The position numbers and the translations under genes are program-made. Source: Uloborus plumipes (lineage: Eukaryota > Arthropoda > Arachnida > Araneae > Uloboridae). From it: a stretch of 64,000 bases of DNA. Shown piece after piece: positions 53,741-64,000 of this stretch. Location: the NCBI GenBank assembly GCA_038373865.1, contig JAXGGA010001645.1, positions 1-64,000 of the forward strand, read 5' to 3'. How positions within the stretch are numbered: the stretch's first letter is position 1; every line of letters begins with the position of its first letter. The notes below the pieces were generated by a model. It was not told the origin of the DNA. It was given only the letters and a program-made list of their open reading frames with translations, and did not search any database.

Positions 53741-56456
53741 TCTTTTACTCTTGTGTACACACATCTGGGACGATAGTGTTATGTTGTTTAAAAGAAAATT
53801 AGAAAATGCTGAATATCGAAAAATTTAAATACTTGCAGCTGTAAATATTACTTTGCTTATAAAATATAACTTTACTAAAAATTTTGTAGACAATAATGAA
53901 TGAATATTTCTTTTTAAATGAAAACAAAAGTAAGAATGAAAGTACACGAGATTAAAAATAATATTCTTAATAAATGTTTTCTCTCTCACTCTAATAGAAC
54001 TACTCATTACGGAACTTTGTTTTTATCCCCCGGATGGCCTGGTGCCTGTGATTTCTCGGACCCTGCTTTATATATATATATAAAATCTTTTCTTGACTTT
54101 TTTTCTTTCCCTTTGTTTACCATAAAATTGCCTACTAGATTCATTTTAGAGACCCATTCTACGTACACGAGCATTTCTAACTCTCACATTTGAATTATTG
54201 CACAACATAAATGAAATCTCAGGAGTACCATTTTTGCAGCGGTTTTTCTTTGAGGTCGCGAAACGACGGAGATTATCTCTTTTTATTATATATGCCTCCT
54301 CATTTCTGCATTACTCTCAAAGGAGATGAAAAAAAAAATCCTGTTAAAAATAGGTCTGTTAATTGGTTGTTTGACTTGCTGGCAGCTGTTGAATTTTCCT
54401 TTCAGATTCGGTCACGAAATGACAAAATTTATAGCTACTTTCCGTTTTAATTAATGATGTGTCGTGTTACATTTTGAATTAAGTAGTGAATGCAGATGTA
54501 TTGTCTTAAATTAATAATATCTCGTAGCTCAATGCAGGATTCTCCCCAAGTGAATAACATTAATCATGATCTCTTTTGAAATATTTACTTAAATCCGGAA
54601 ATTACGTGTATTACAAATAGTCTTTTTGATGATTGAATTTATCATTTTTAGTTGATTAAAATAGCAACTTCAGATAAAGTGTACTGCCATAAAGATATAT
54701 TTTGTTGCTCGGTGTAGCATTTTTAAAACATTAACTCATAGCATTGATTAAAGGATTACAGTAACGTTTGCTCAAGTTACAAATCGAGCATTTAGCACGA
54801 TTTCAAATTAGCTTATTATTATTATAGGAAATACATATAGTATATGAGAAGGGGTACCATGGAATTATTGGTAATTATAAAATATTTCAGCTCCTGAATA
54901 ACATCGACAGTCCTTAAAATCCTCTTTACAATAGAAACAACCGATCATTTTTAATGTTTCCCTCTGAAATACCGATAAGTAAAAAATCCCCATTGAAAAA
55001 AATTTAGTTTTTTTTTTCAGTCAATGTAATATATGTGAATTTGTCATGCTTTGAAATTGTAGGCTGTATATATTTAGAATAGTTTTTTAAAAATGAATAA
55101 TGAAAATCTGATACTTTTTCGCTTTAATTTGTATCTTCGCTAATTAAAAACCAACATATGTGAGTCGGACGAGATGGATTCCCCCTAATCTGCTATTACC
55201 GAGCCTCAGAATCGGACACAGGCACAAATATAGATGTATACGTTTATATTCACGAGGATTTTAATGATGTTAATTCTATTTTAAACACTAGTAATCAAAA
55301 AAATGTGTAGCTAAAGAGGTCATCAACTAGGAATTTAATATGTTGAACCAATTCTGATACTAAAAAAATAGCACAATTATAAGAAGAATAAGGCAACAAT
55401 TAGAATACGATCATTTGAAATGTTCAGCAATGCTTTAAAAATATTAATTTGTTTTACTGTATTTATTTAATTGTTATTAAAATAGGGATATTACGTACAA
55501 TGATATTAACTTAAACTATATATATTATTTATTGCGTAAAAATATTTAAAATGAAAAGGCAGGAGCGATGAAGAATTTACTTTATAGTTCAATAACATGT
55601 TTTTATAATTAAAAATTCTGTATTTATTTTTCAAACTTTTTAAATTTATGTAAGTGCGTTTGATTGCTATTACGTCTTCAAAATGTGTGCCTAGTGTTTT
55701 AAATTTTGATTTTTTCCTTCTTTATGTTATTTGTTATTAGCTTCACTGGTTTGCTTTTGAAAATATCAGGTTTTATTTTTATTTTTTTATCGTACTTTAA
55801 GTTTTTAGCTTTGTTTCGTTTGTTTAACGTTATCACCGCTTTTTTTTTCTCGCATCCTGTAGCTGAAATCACGTTGCCGTTTAGTGTTTTGTTTATCTAT
55901 AATTGACTTGAGTTCGCTATTTTATGCAAAACGTTCTGGAATATTCCCCAAGGAATTTAAAATGAGAACATCTTCTGCTTAACGTTTAGAAGGAGAAGAA
56001 TATTAAATTTATGTAAATGTGACAAATCATTTGTTTATTTGTGCGTGGCTTTTCCCTTGCAGGTATTTGGAAACCATTTTGGAACTGTTAGATTTTTTTC
56101 CCGTTTCACATTTGTTAACTTGGTGATTTTTTGTCAACTAAATCTTCCGTGAACATTTTTTATTCAACTATCGTTAAATTTCTTTGTTTTTAAGGCTTTC
56201 GAGCAGCAGTTTTGTCAGAAGAGATAGCATTTAAAGAATACGAGTAAATAAAAACTCTACAAAAGAATCAATCTCAAGATCTTTTTTTTAAGTGTTTGAT
56301 GCTTTTACAGTACATTCAACGGCTGAATACACAAATAATCGGAATTAAAATCAAACATTTTATTTAATTTCAATGCACTGTTCTTTTTTTTTCAAGAGTA
56401 ATACGACTTATATTTTAAGCATGAAAAATTATTTTTTGCGAAAACAGTTTATCTCA
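53741..56456. other. non-coding stretch, no gene seen
   Basis: AT-rich, with an AT microsatellite at 54069-54082. Frames at 53918-54450 and 55706-55906 have no recognised domain. A patch of balanced composition lies at 55155-55225 without clear splice sites. Confidence 0.5.
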
Positions 56457-56458
56457 TA

Positions 56459-56917
56459 CACTGTAAAAAATATATGTTGTGTTTACAGTATAATAAAGCT
56501 AATTTTACAGTAATAAACTGTAAACTTGCTAGTTTTAAACTATAATTTCAGTGCAAATTAAAATTCCAACGTTCATGAGGCACTAATACGCAGTTTAAAC
56601 TATAGTTTCAGTGTATTACAGTGCATTTTGCTGTTTTAAACTGTAGTTTCAGTGTATTACAGTGCATTTTGCAGTTTTAATCTGGAATCCCTGCTGCCAG
56701 TATTATAGTGTTGTTTTTACAGTATAATATAGCTAATCTTATGGTAATATTGCTTGTTTTACAGTGATAAACTGCAAAATAGCTAACTTTACAGTAATAA
56801 ACTGTACAATGGTTAGTTTTAAAATTTATTACTGTGCTTTTACTGTTTTAAACTGGAATCTCTGCTGCCAGTATTATACTGCAAAAAAAAAAAAAAAACA
56901 GCTTTCTTTTTGCAGTG
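56459..56917. mobile_element. ACAGT-module MITE, copy D (largest)
   Basis: TA (56457-56458), CACTGTAAAAAATATATG at the left, CTTTCTTTTTGCAGTG at the right, TA (56918-56919). Two units with CTGGAAT..CTGCTGCCAGTATTATA endings are joined at GTTGTTTTTACAGTATAATA. An extra internal triplication of CAGTGTATTACAGTGCATTT is present at 56608-56676. The 155-codon frame beginning here is an artefact. Confidence 0.85.
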
Positions 56918-57174
56918 TAATTATAAGCAGTGTGCTGTTTAGATCTTTTAGCAACAGGTGTGAATGCATATACAAGCAGAGTTTTCTATTAAAAGAGTTC
57001 GTGAAACGGCCAAGTATTGGGAGTAATACAAATCTATTGAAATCTCTTAAAAATAGGATGGAGCGAAAAAAAGAAATGAAATTTCTAGAATTGAAATATA
57101 TTAGCGTTTCAAATTTTCCATGGATATTAAGAAATCTTCTACCCCCACAATGTACTCAGATTTCCAGAAAATTG

Positions 57175-57348
57175 CAAGCCCGTCATTTAGGGGAGGGGGG
57201 CAGGGAGTCAATTGCTCACCTCTGGTTTTGAGAAATCAAAGTATTTACAGAAAGTGGGCGTGGTTTTTCCTGTTTTCCGATGAAATTGCATTGTGTTTGG
57301 ACCCTTTGCCCCCCCCCCCTCCCGGAAAAACTTGAAATCACGGCCCTG
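57175..57348. mobile_element. hAT MITE (CAGGRCCGTCATTT family), copy 4
   Basis: Left CAAGCCCGTCATTTAGGGG, right AAATCACGGCCCTG, with GAAATTGCATTGTGTTTGGA inside, as in copy 1. Flanks GAAAATTG (57167-57174) and GCAAATTG (57349-57356) differ by one base. Confidence 0.87.
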
Positions 57349-57356
57349 GCAAATTG

Positions 57357-58439
57357 CATAAAAGCAATTTTCACAATGAAAGAAATAAGATATTCAAACT
57401 CAGAAACTCTATTTCTAATTGAAAAAACCGGTTTAGAGCAGTAATGTCGTTTTCTATCGTCACAAGAAAACCAAATTTAAAAAAAAGTGTTTTTGCTATG
57501 AAGTTAGTGATATGCTCAGAAATAAATGAATGCTTTATATCAAGGTTATCAAACCTTTACACTTTGGGAGACATTTTGCGCTTACCCTTTTCTTGAAGAA
57601 AGCTCTTGATCAAATATCGGAAAAAGTTGGATATCCGCCTCTGTCCTATTCAAATTTATAAACTCATTACTGCATCTTTATTTTATCACAATATAATCCC
57701 CCTACAAAGATATTGAATAGTAAGGCAGCAACTATGCCTTCTTTTATGTCTTTAAAATATTTTCTCTGAATATTAAAGGAACAGTGTTTTAAAATAGAAA
57801 AAAAAATAAGAAAATATATTTTTCTAATGACTTGACTGTGGTTGATTTTTTACTGCAAAGTATCTTTACGTTTGGAATAATTTCATTTTATCCATTAAAT
57901 ATTTTAAAGTTTCTTTTGTAAGCAAACTGCCTTTAAGGATTCTGCCGTTTATTTAAATTAAAAATTTTACTAAAACTTTCGCCAATTTTGGCCTTTAATT
58001 AGGCTAGGCCTATAGTGATCACTTGTGGAACTTCTGTTTAAGTTCCGGAGGACCCCAGTGCTCCACGGAACTGAAGTTAAAGACCAATACATTATACGTT
58101 GTATTGAGTTACATATGTCCAGCCGTTTTTACTAACATTTTTTAATAGACTAAATGAGTTAATGCACTTACCTGTTTCTCTCCGTGATCTTTTCATATTC
58201 GTATGTTTTACTTCATCTCGGGAGAAAATTTCTTCCGTCACAGATTTAAAACGTAGCATAAAGCAGATGAAGACTTATATTAATCTAGACAAAAAGTATT
58301 TTAATCTGAAATCGGTCAAAAGAACTCAATGTCAGAGTTGGGTCTAAGCAGCGTAACAAAGCGTAAATTTTTTTTCAACAGGATTGCTTATTATAAAACT
58401 TTTAAGTACTTGAAACACGCTTAAAAACAATCACACGTG
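57357..58439. other. non-coding stretch, no gene seen
   Basis: AT-rich. At 58028-58078 the strings GGAACTTCTGTTTAAGTTCC and CCACGGAACTGAAGTT form small inverted repeats. Confidence 0.5.
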
Positions 58440-59000
58440 GCTACCCTAAAGCAGAACTTTTAAGTGCTTTTTTTTTCAGTAATTGTTATTTTGTGTTTAC
58501 ATAGTTCTGGAATCCGTAACGATGTATTTCTTTTAAAGATACATCTTTAAAGTTACTTTTGTGATCATTATGATAGATGTAACAAAACTACATTAGATAA
58601 GCATTTTACTAGTTTTAGGTCACACCCGAGTGATCGATGGGAGAAAAACAAACTCTAATGTGTTTTATCTTAGTAACTATTAATTTGTGTTTTCATGGTT
58701 TATGAATACCCAAGTTTTTTTATTGTTAAAGATTAATTTTTAAAGTTATGTTTTTCTACTATCAGTAACATTTAAGAAAACTGCATTAAAAAGCATTTTA
58801 TAAGCTTGTTTTAGGTCATACCCGAGTGAACTGAGGGAAAAGTAAAACTTCAATTTGCATTGTCCCAGTCAGCATTATTTTGTGTTTTCATGGGATTTGA
58901 ATTCCTAAAGGATTTCGTGTACTATCGATACACCTTTTAAGTTATATTTTTTTATTTGGTGCGATACATTTAACAAACCTGTGTATTATATAGGCATTGG
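58440..59000. repeat. degenerate tandem array, about 190-bp period, three units
   Basis: TTTTGTGTTT followed by CAT or ACAT recurs near 58491, 58685 and 58872, and AGGTCAYACCCGAGTG near 58617 and 58812. Each unit also carries a TTAAAGTTA-like string and AAAAGCATTTTA or GGCATTGG before the next. Confidence 0.75.
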
Positions 59001-60768
59001 ATAAATTACTGCGAATTTTAAAGCGTATTAAACAATTTACAATTTTTTTTCTTCTATGACTAGTGTAATTAACCAAACAGAATGCACACACAGATTTGTA
59101 AAGGTGATTGTTGTGGTCAGATAGCAAAAAAAAAAAAAAAAAAACCTTCGAAATAATGATAAAAAATAAAGTGTTAAGATTTTTTCAAAAATTTAATTTA
59201 AAATTTTGTTTCTAATGCTAAAAAAAGGCAAGGCAGCATTATTAATCTTCAAAAATAAATCATTCATTTTCTTGTAAGTGCGTATACAATATCTAACAAT
59301 TTTTTTGTGTTTTTAAATAAAACACATGCTATGAGGTACTTTGACACTTGAAATTAAAACTGCGTAAATTGTTCTTTTTCTATCGTTTCTCCTCATATAT
59401 TGCAAGTAGATTTTTGACAACGTTAGTTAGTTGCATGCAACCAAAATTAAAATTCATGACTAATTTTGGAGCCTATAAATGCACCCACATTTTACTCAAA
59501 TAGTTTACACTTGCCGCCGCTTTTCTACAACATAAACATTTTTGTTGAAATACTATTGTAATCACTCTTGAAATTTTACGATTTTAATATGATGTTACCT
59601 GAATGATCGCTGTTATTAAGAGAGCAAAAAGTGTATGAACTGTAGCACACACCTGGCATGTTACATACGAAATTTTAAATGCAGTTTCTGCTTATCATTA
59701 TTATTTTTAAATAACGTGAAGGCATGAGTAGGCACTCTTGTGTTCTCAGTTTGAATAATTTCTTAAAAATGCGTCTTGAAATTAAATGTTTTTTTTCCTA
59801 GCTAAAATGCTGATTTCGCTGCCAAAAGCAATCTCTACAGTTACTTATCACCTAATAAAAAGTACTGCTTATGCAAAAGTATCATCCATCAACATTTTTT
59901 CAAATATGATTTTTTTTATTAATAATATTTTTGAAACATTGCGTGTTTCCTGAGAATTACCTGCAATTAAAAAAAAAAAAAAAGCTACTTCCTCTGGAAC
60001 TGAAAATTCTATTCATTATTTGCGCCGGAAGATTGTTTCCCAGTCTTATTTTCCTTTCGTCAATAAAAAACAAAAGACTTTTACCGTCAACTAAACGGAT
60101 AACCACTTGAGTTGCATAAAACACGTTTTTCATCAATTCCTACATTCATGCAAATTGCAACTAAGCGTGGGCGACTCTTACAATGAAATACTCCCCCCCC
60201 CCTTCCTCTCCTTCTTCACCTTTTCACGGCCAAGTTAAAAGAGTCAACAGTCTTGTACTCTTACAAACTGTTTTCCTCGTTTCCTTATTTGCATTTATTG
60301 CAAGCAAATCTACGTTCGTTGACCTCAACCGAACATTTTCATATTTGGTTTTTATTAATATTGCTACCCCTTCTTGTTAGCCTATTGTCTGAAATTTCAG
60401 CTCGAGCAAAGGATCAACACCATTAGAAAGTTTCTTTATTGTTTTGGTATGGATTGATGCTTTCAACTTCGCAAAAGCATCCAGCAAGCATGTCTGTTGC
60501 ATAGTTAAGTTAAAAAACGGCCTATTTGTTGTGGGAAGTCCTCGATTGTTTTCTCATTACATCAGAATACACTTGCTCATAGCAGTTTTTTAAATAAAAA
60601 ATGTCTTATTGAGCATCAAGTTGCGTTTATTTCGACAGAAACGGCCACATATGTGTTATTTGTTATCTCTTAACTAGTGGGGTTGTGTGTTCCACTCCCC
60701 GGATGAATTGGATTTGTACATTGAAAAGTTTTGTTCTGTTTAAAAGCTTGACTTTTACAATGTATTAA
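59001..60768. other. non-coding stretch, no gene seen
   Basis: AT-rich with A runs at 59127-59144 and 59970-59984. The frame at 60183-60380 starts in a poly-C tract and has no known domain. Confidence 0.5.
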
Positions 60769-60770
60769 TA

Positions 60771-61395
60771 TTAGGGTGGTCCTTAGCACAAAGGTGAAAA
60801 ATTAATTATATATTTTTATAAGTCTTACCCCCAATTTATTTTCTTTTTGGGGCAGTAAGTGACTGATAAGAATTTTTAAAAACATTTTTAATAACAACAC
60901 GTGCCGCAAAGATGGTAAAAAATGAAACAAAATAGCCAAATTCTTCTACTTTTGTAATATTTTTTTTTTATTTATCTTTCAATTTAAAACAAGTATTTAA
61001 TAGTAGTAATAAGTAAATTAAAGACTGGAATTGTTTGAATACAAAATACATACAGTATTACAGTGTACGAGAGGGCTACGCCTCGCAATCTGAACTCGTA
61101 GTTCTCTTGTCCACTACATACGATATCAATAAATTAAAAACTATATTTTGATGCATATTTGATATTGGGATTGGGACATAAAATGTTATTTTATTATTTA
61201 TTTAAATTTGAAGAAAAACATTTCTTTTAAAACAAAGAAATGTCACATTTACACCCTCTGCAGCAACATTGCATGTGCATAAAATTGTGGGAATTAATTT
61301 TTTAATTTTTTTTGGTGTTAGCAGTTGCATCTGTAATTTAATGAGGGGATAAGACTTGTGAAAAAACAAAAGTAGAAAAATAAGGACCACCCTAA
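60771..61395. mobile_element. MITE with TTAGGGTGGTCCTTA ends
   Basis: Perfect 15-base inverted ends (60771-60785 and 61381-61395) flanked by TA (60769-60770 and 61396-61397). A TA target suggests Tc1/mariner. The 114-codon minus-strand frame inside has no transposase motif. Confidence 0.85.
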
Positions 61396-61397
61396 TA

Positions 61398-62989
61398 GGT
61401 ACCTTCCTTATGATAATGTTTCGATTGCATGTACATTTAAAAAAAAATCCTTGGATATTTTTCAACTTGCTCAATTTTTTTATGTATATATATATATAAC
61501 GCAACATAATAAGTCGGCGAGTGAAGGGTTGTCTCAGTATTGTCACGATTATTAATCCGGCATTACGCTTTGTAGAAAAATAAAGTCACAATTTGAAACA
61601 TCTACTGCAGAAACACTTCCTACCCAAATCTGAGCTTTTCTATACGATAAGGAGAAAAGATTGTGAATTTGTAGCCAATAAATTAGATTTGGTGTAAGGC
61701 AAGCTGGCAGCAATTTTTAAAATAAACCATTCAATAAATATACCGCTGTTAAAAGTTTTTCTTATTTCTCCTGAAACCTCCTTTACACTTTTGAAACAAA
61801 TCTAATCAATCTTTGTTTGACCACTGGTAAAATACATACTGCATAAAGTTTTTCAAACTGTAACTTTATATTTCAAAATTAATAAAATCTCTCTGAACTG
61901 AAAGTTCTGCAGTATTTTTACGGATCTGGTCAAACTCAAGGAAATTTTTCATGCAGTGAGAAGAAGGTAAAAATATCCGGGGAATTGAAAGAAATAAATG
62001 CTAAAGTTCTGCATCGCGTTATTAGATTCTACCTCAACGATTTGACGTTTCCTAACAAAAGAAAAGGAGCGCCCGAATTTTGAAAAGCGCTGTGAAAACC
62101 TTTCGTCTCTTGTATTGACGTTTTGTTGAAAGAGATTTTTTTTTCTTTTGCCGAGAAAAGTGGGTGCTTGGAAAAAACACAAACGCCTTGACAAGAAATT
62201 TCTAGGTTTGAGCTTGAAATGCTATGCAAAGAATTCACTAAACTTATTTCAAAATTGCATTCTGCGTTTTATTTATTGTCATTTATTTTATTTAATTCAA
62301 AATTAGTTTCCTATATTTTATTTCCTGATCTTATAATAAGATCAGACTTTCAAATACCGTTTTGTGCCGCACTTTTTAGGTACCTTACATCATTCTCACT
62401 ACTCCACCCAGTAGTGCGTCGTGACCCGCAATTTTTTATTGACACTAATAATAACTTACATAACATATACAAAGTTAGCTCTTAATAAAAATAAAATTCT
62501 TACTTTGTGTGATAGGTAACTTCATTGAATGTAAACTTAATGCGACATTGACAAATATTGAATTGCATCATAAGTAGCTGAATACTGTGGTAAAAGTGCA
62601 TTATATTTAAGAAGAAAACAAAATTTCACGCTTCTTTCTCTCTCTCTTTTCTTTTGCCATCATCCGTATAACTCTTCCATATTTCATTTCAATTCACACA
62701 CATTCATTTGAATCATTAAATGAATATTTGATTTCAAAGAAGAGAAAAAACAACTGAATGAGAATGATTAATGTCTTTGTGGGAAATGCAACTTGAAGCA
62801 CGTGATGAAATTGCTTTTGAGAATCCAAGTTACGCTGGCAAATTTTAGCAATTAAAATAATAAATATATTTTATAACTGTCATCTTTTTTATATCATTCA
62901 TTTCTTTTAAGTAGATGGGGAATCATGAATTGATCGCACATTTTCTGATAATTTAGTTACTATTGAACTTAATATTTGCAAGTAATATC
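61398..62989. other. non-coding stretch, no gene seen
   Basis: AT-rich with a short AT microsatellite at 61483-61497. The overlapping frames at 61949-62485 have no recognised domain. Confidence 0.5.
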
Positions 62990-63242
62990 AGGGGTTGTCC
63001 ACAAATGAGTTAAGCTTTGAGGGGGGTGTTAGTTCGTGAAAATGTGAGTTTGTAACAAGGGAGAAGGTGTGGGTAACAAGAAGTGTGACATCGCATTATT
63101 TTGTGCAAGAATATGTTTATGAAAGTAGTATGACATGTGACAAGTGCGGAAGGGGGTGTAGTGAAGTGTGACTCTTGACAAAGTTGGGGAGTGGGAGTCA
63201 AAAAAGTTTATAAAAAAGTAACTTTATTTATGAGCAGCATTT
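62990..63242. mobile_element. MITE of the GGGGCTGTCCACAAATGATG family, copy 3
   Basis: AGGGGTTGTCCACAAATGAG at the left. The right end TTTATTTATGAGCAGCA is degraded. The interior shares TTCGTGAAAATGTGAGTTT, AACAAGAAGTGTGACATC and AAGAATATG with the other copies. Confidence 0.65.
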
Positions 63243-64000
63243 AAAGTATGGATATGGTGTGGGTGCAATTCATATTTGGGCATGTTTCTTTTCGGTTAGC
63301 ATTTAAGAAATTTAATTATTGAAATCGCTACATTTTTAATTGACTCTCTAAAGTATGTTTGATTAATTTCACGTGAACGATGACTCTCTCTGTGTCTGAT
63401 TTCTTAAAAGTTTGTGTGAAATTATTTTTAACTTCATTCTTTAGTGTATCTCTGTTGCAGCAATGTTTCCACAAATAATAACTATCTCTGCTCCAGTTTA
63501 CATTGAATCCGTAACCTAATTATAGATTCAAAATGTACCATAAAGCTTCGTTAAATTCTTCCATGAACAAATGGAGTAGTATTTTTTTACTTTTTTTTAA
63601 CGAAGTAGCAATGTAGATTCCCCCCCCCCCCCGACCAATTGCACGTTTGAAGAACGCGAATTTGAAGTAAAAAGCTGTATACTTACTGAGTACTTTGAAT
63701 GTATCCTTTTCCTACGTTTTGGGAGTAAATGCGTAACATGTTGTAGTTTTCAATGTTGCTCAAATTTTCATTATTTTGTATTTTAAAATTGGTTTTTGCC
63801 TACACTCGGATTATATTTCCGGATTTTTTTTTTTTTGACACACAACTCATTTCTTTGCATTGAAAAAAAAGTTTTAATTCCAAAACAGAACCTTACGTCC
63901 TTAAAATCGTTTCTTTCTTACATAACATCCTCCCACTAATTAATTCATTTTTTTAAGAGTAATACACTGCATTATCCTCTAAAATGTAGCATTTTTAACC
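63243..64000. other. non-coding stretch to the window end, no gene seen
   Basis: AT-rich. A 14-base C run at 63620-63633 may mark another decayed MITE, but no ends were found. Confidence 0.5.

Noticed and set aside
56764..57231. 155-codon open frame on the plus strand
   Set aside because: It starts inside MITE copy D and ends in the hAT MITE at 57175; no domain is visible.
1..64000. CRISPR arrays, bacterial operons, riboswitches or phage genes
   Set aside because: The regular repeats here are MITE modules or decayed tandem duplications without spacer structure, and all coding evidence is eukaryotic.

Overview
This is an AT-rich eukaryotic, most likely arthropod and perhaps arachnid, nuclear window. 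It has no bacterial features: there are no operons, no Shine-Dalgarno-spaced genes and no dense coding. What it has instead is a tRNA-derived SINE, a Tc1/mariner transposon, a Ty3/gypsy LTR retrotransposon and many small terminal-inverted-repeat elements (MITEs) of the hAT, piggyBac and Tc1/mariner-pogo types. The arachnid guess rests only on general repeat style and is weak. Only the transposable elements encode recognisable proteins. Two host-gene signals are proposed on the plus strand: a CCAAT-type promoter with a non-coding first exon and splice donor near 12.1-12.6 kb, and a 56-bp internal exon with canonical splice sites at 45167-45222. If they belong to one gene, much of the window is a single repeat-filled intron. 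Layout. 0-1.3 kb: an intact Tc1/mariner element of DD36E type with perfect terminal repeats. 2.3-2.6 kb: a full-length SINE with target-site duplication (TSD). 2.8-4.4 kb: a dispersed repeat interrupted by a hAT element that itself holds a hAT MITE. 5-12 kb: further MITEs, including a hAT element with a 119-bp-arm palindrome in its middle and a dimeric element built of ACAGT/ACTGT hairpin modules. 12.1-12.6 kb: candidate promoter and exon 1. 13-23 kb: dense MITEs with three clear nestings (a pogo-like MITE in a foldback element, a hAT MITE in a second copy of the same pogo-like MITE, and a hAT MITE in a mariner-like MITE). 23-45 kb: scattered MITEs, local duplications and long AT-rich stretches. 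45.2 kb: candidate exon. 45.65-51.75 kb: a minus-strand Ty3/gypsy element with 886/887-bp LTRs, a tRNA-His-type primer site, gag, protease and a partial integrase; reverse transcriptase and RNase H have been deleted. 52-64 kb: local tandem repeats and more MITEs. How the parts relate. The Tc1 element keeps everything needed for cut-and-paste movement (transposase plus paired ends). The MITEs are non-autonomous and depend on transposases encoded elsewhere. The gypsy copy cannot copy itself, but it keeps its LTRs, primer site, polypurine tract and a textbook gag-pol frameshift signal (TTTAAAC directly before the gag stop, then a predicted 10-bp stem and an 11-bp pseudoknot stem). I rate that frameshift signal as the most interesting structure in the window.
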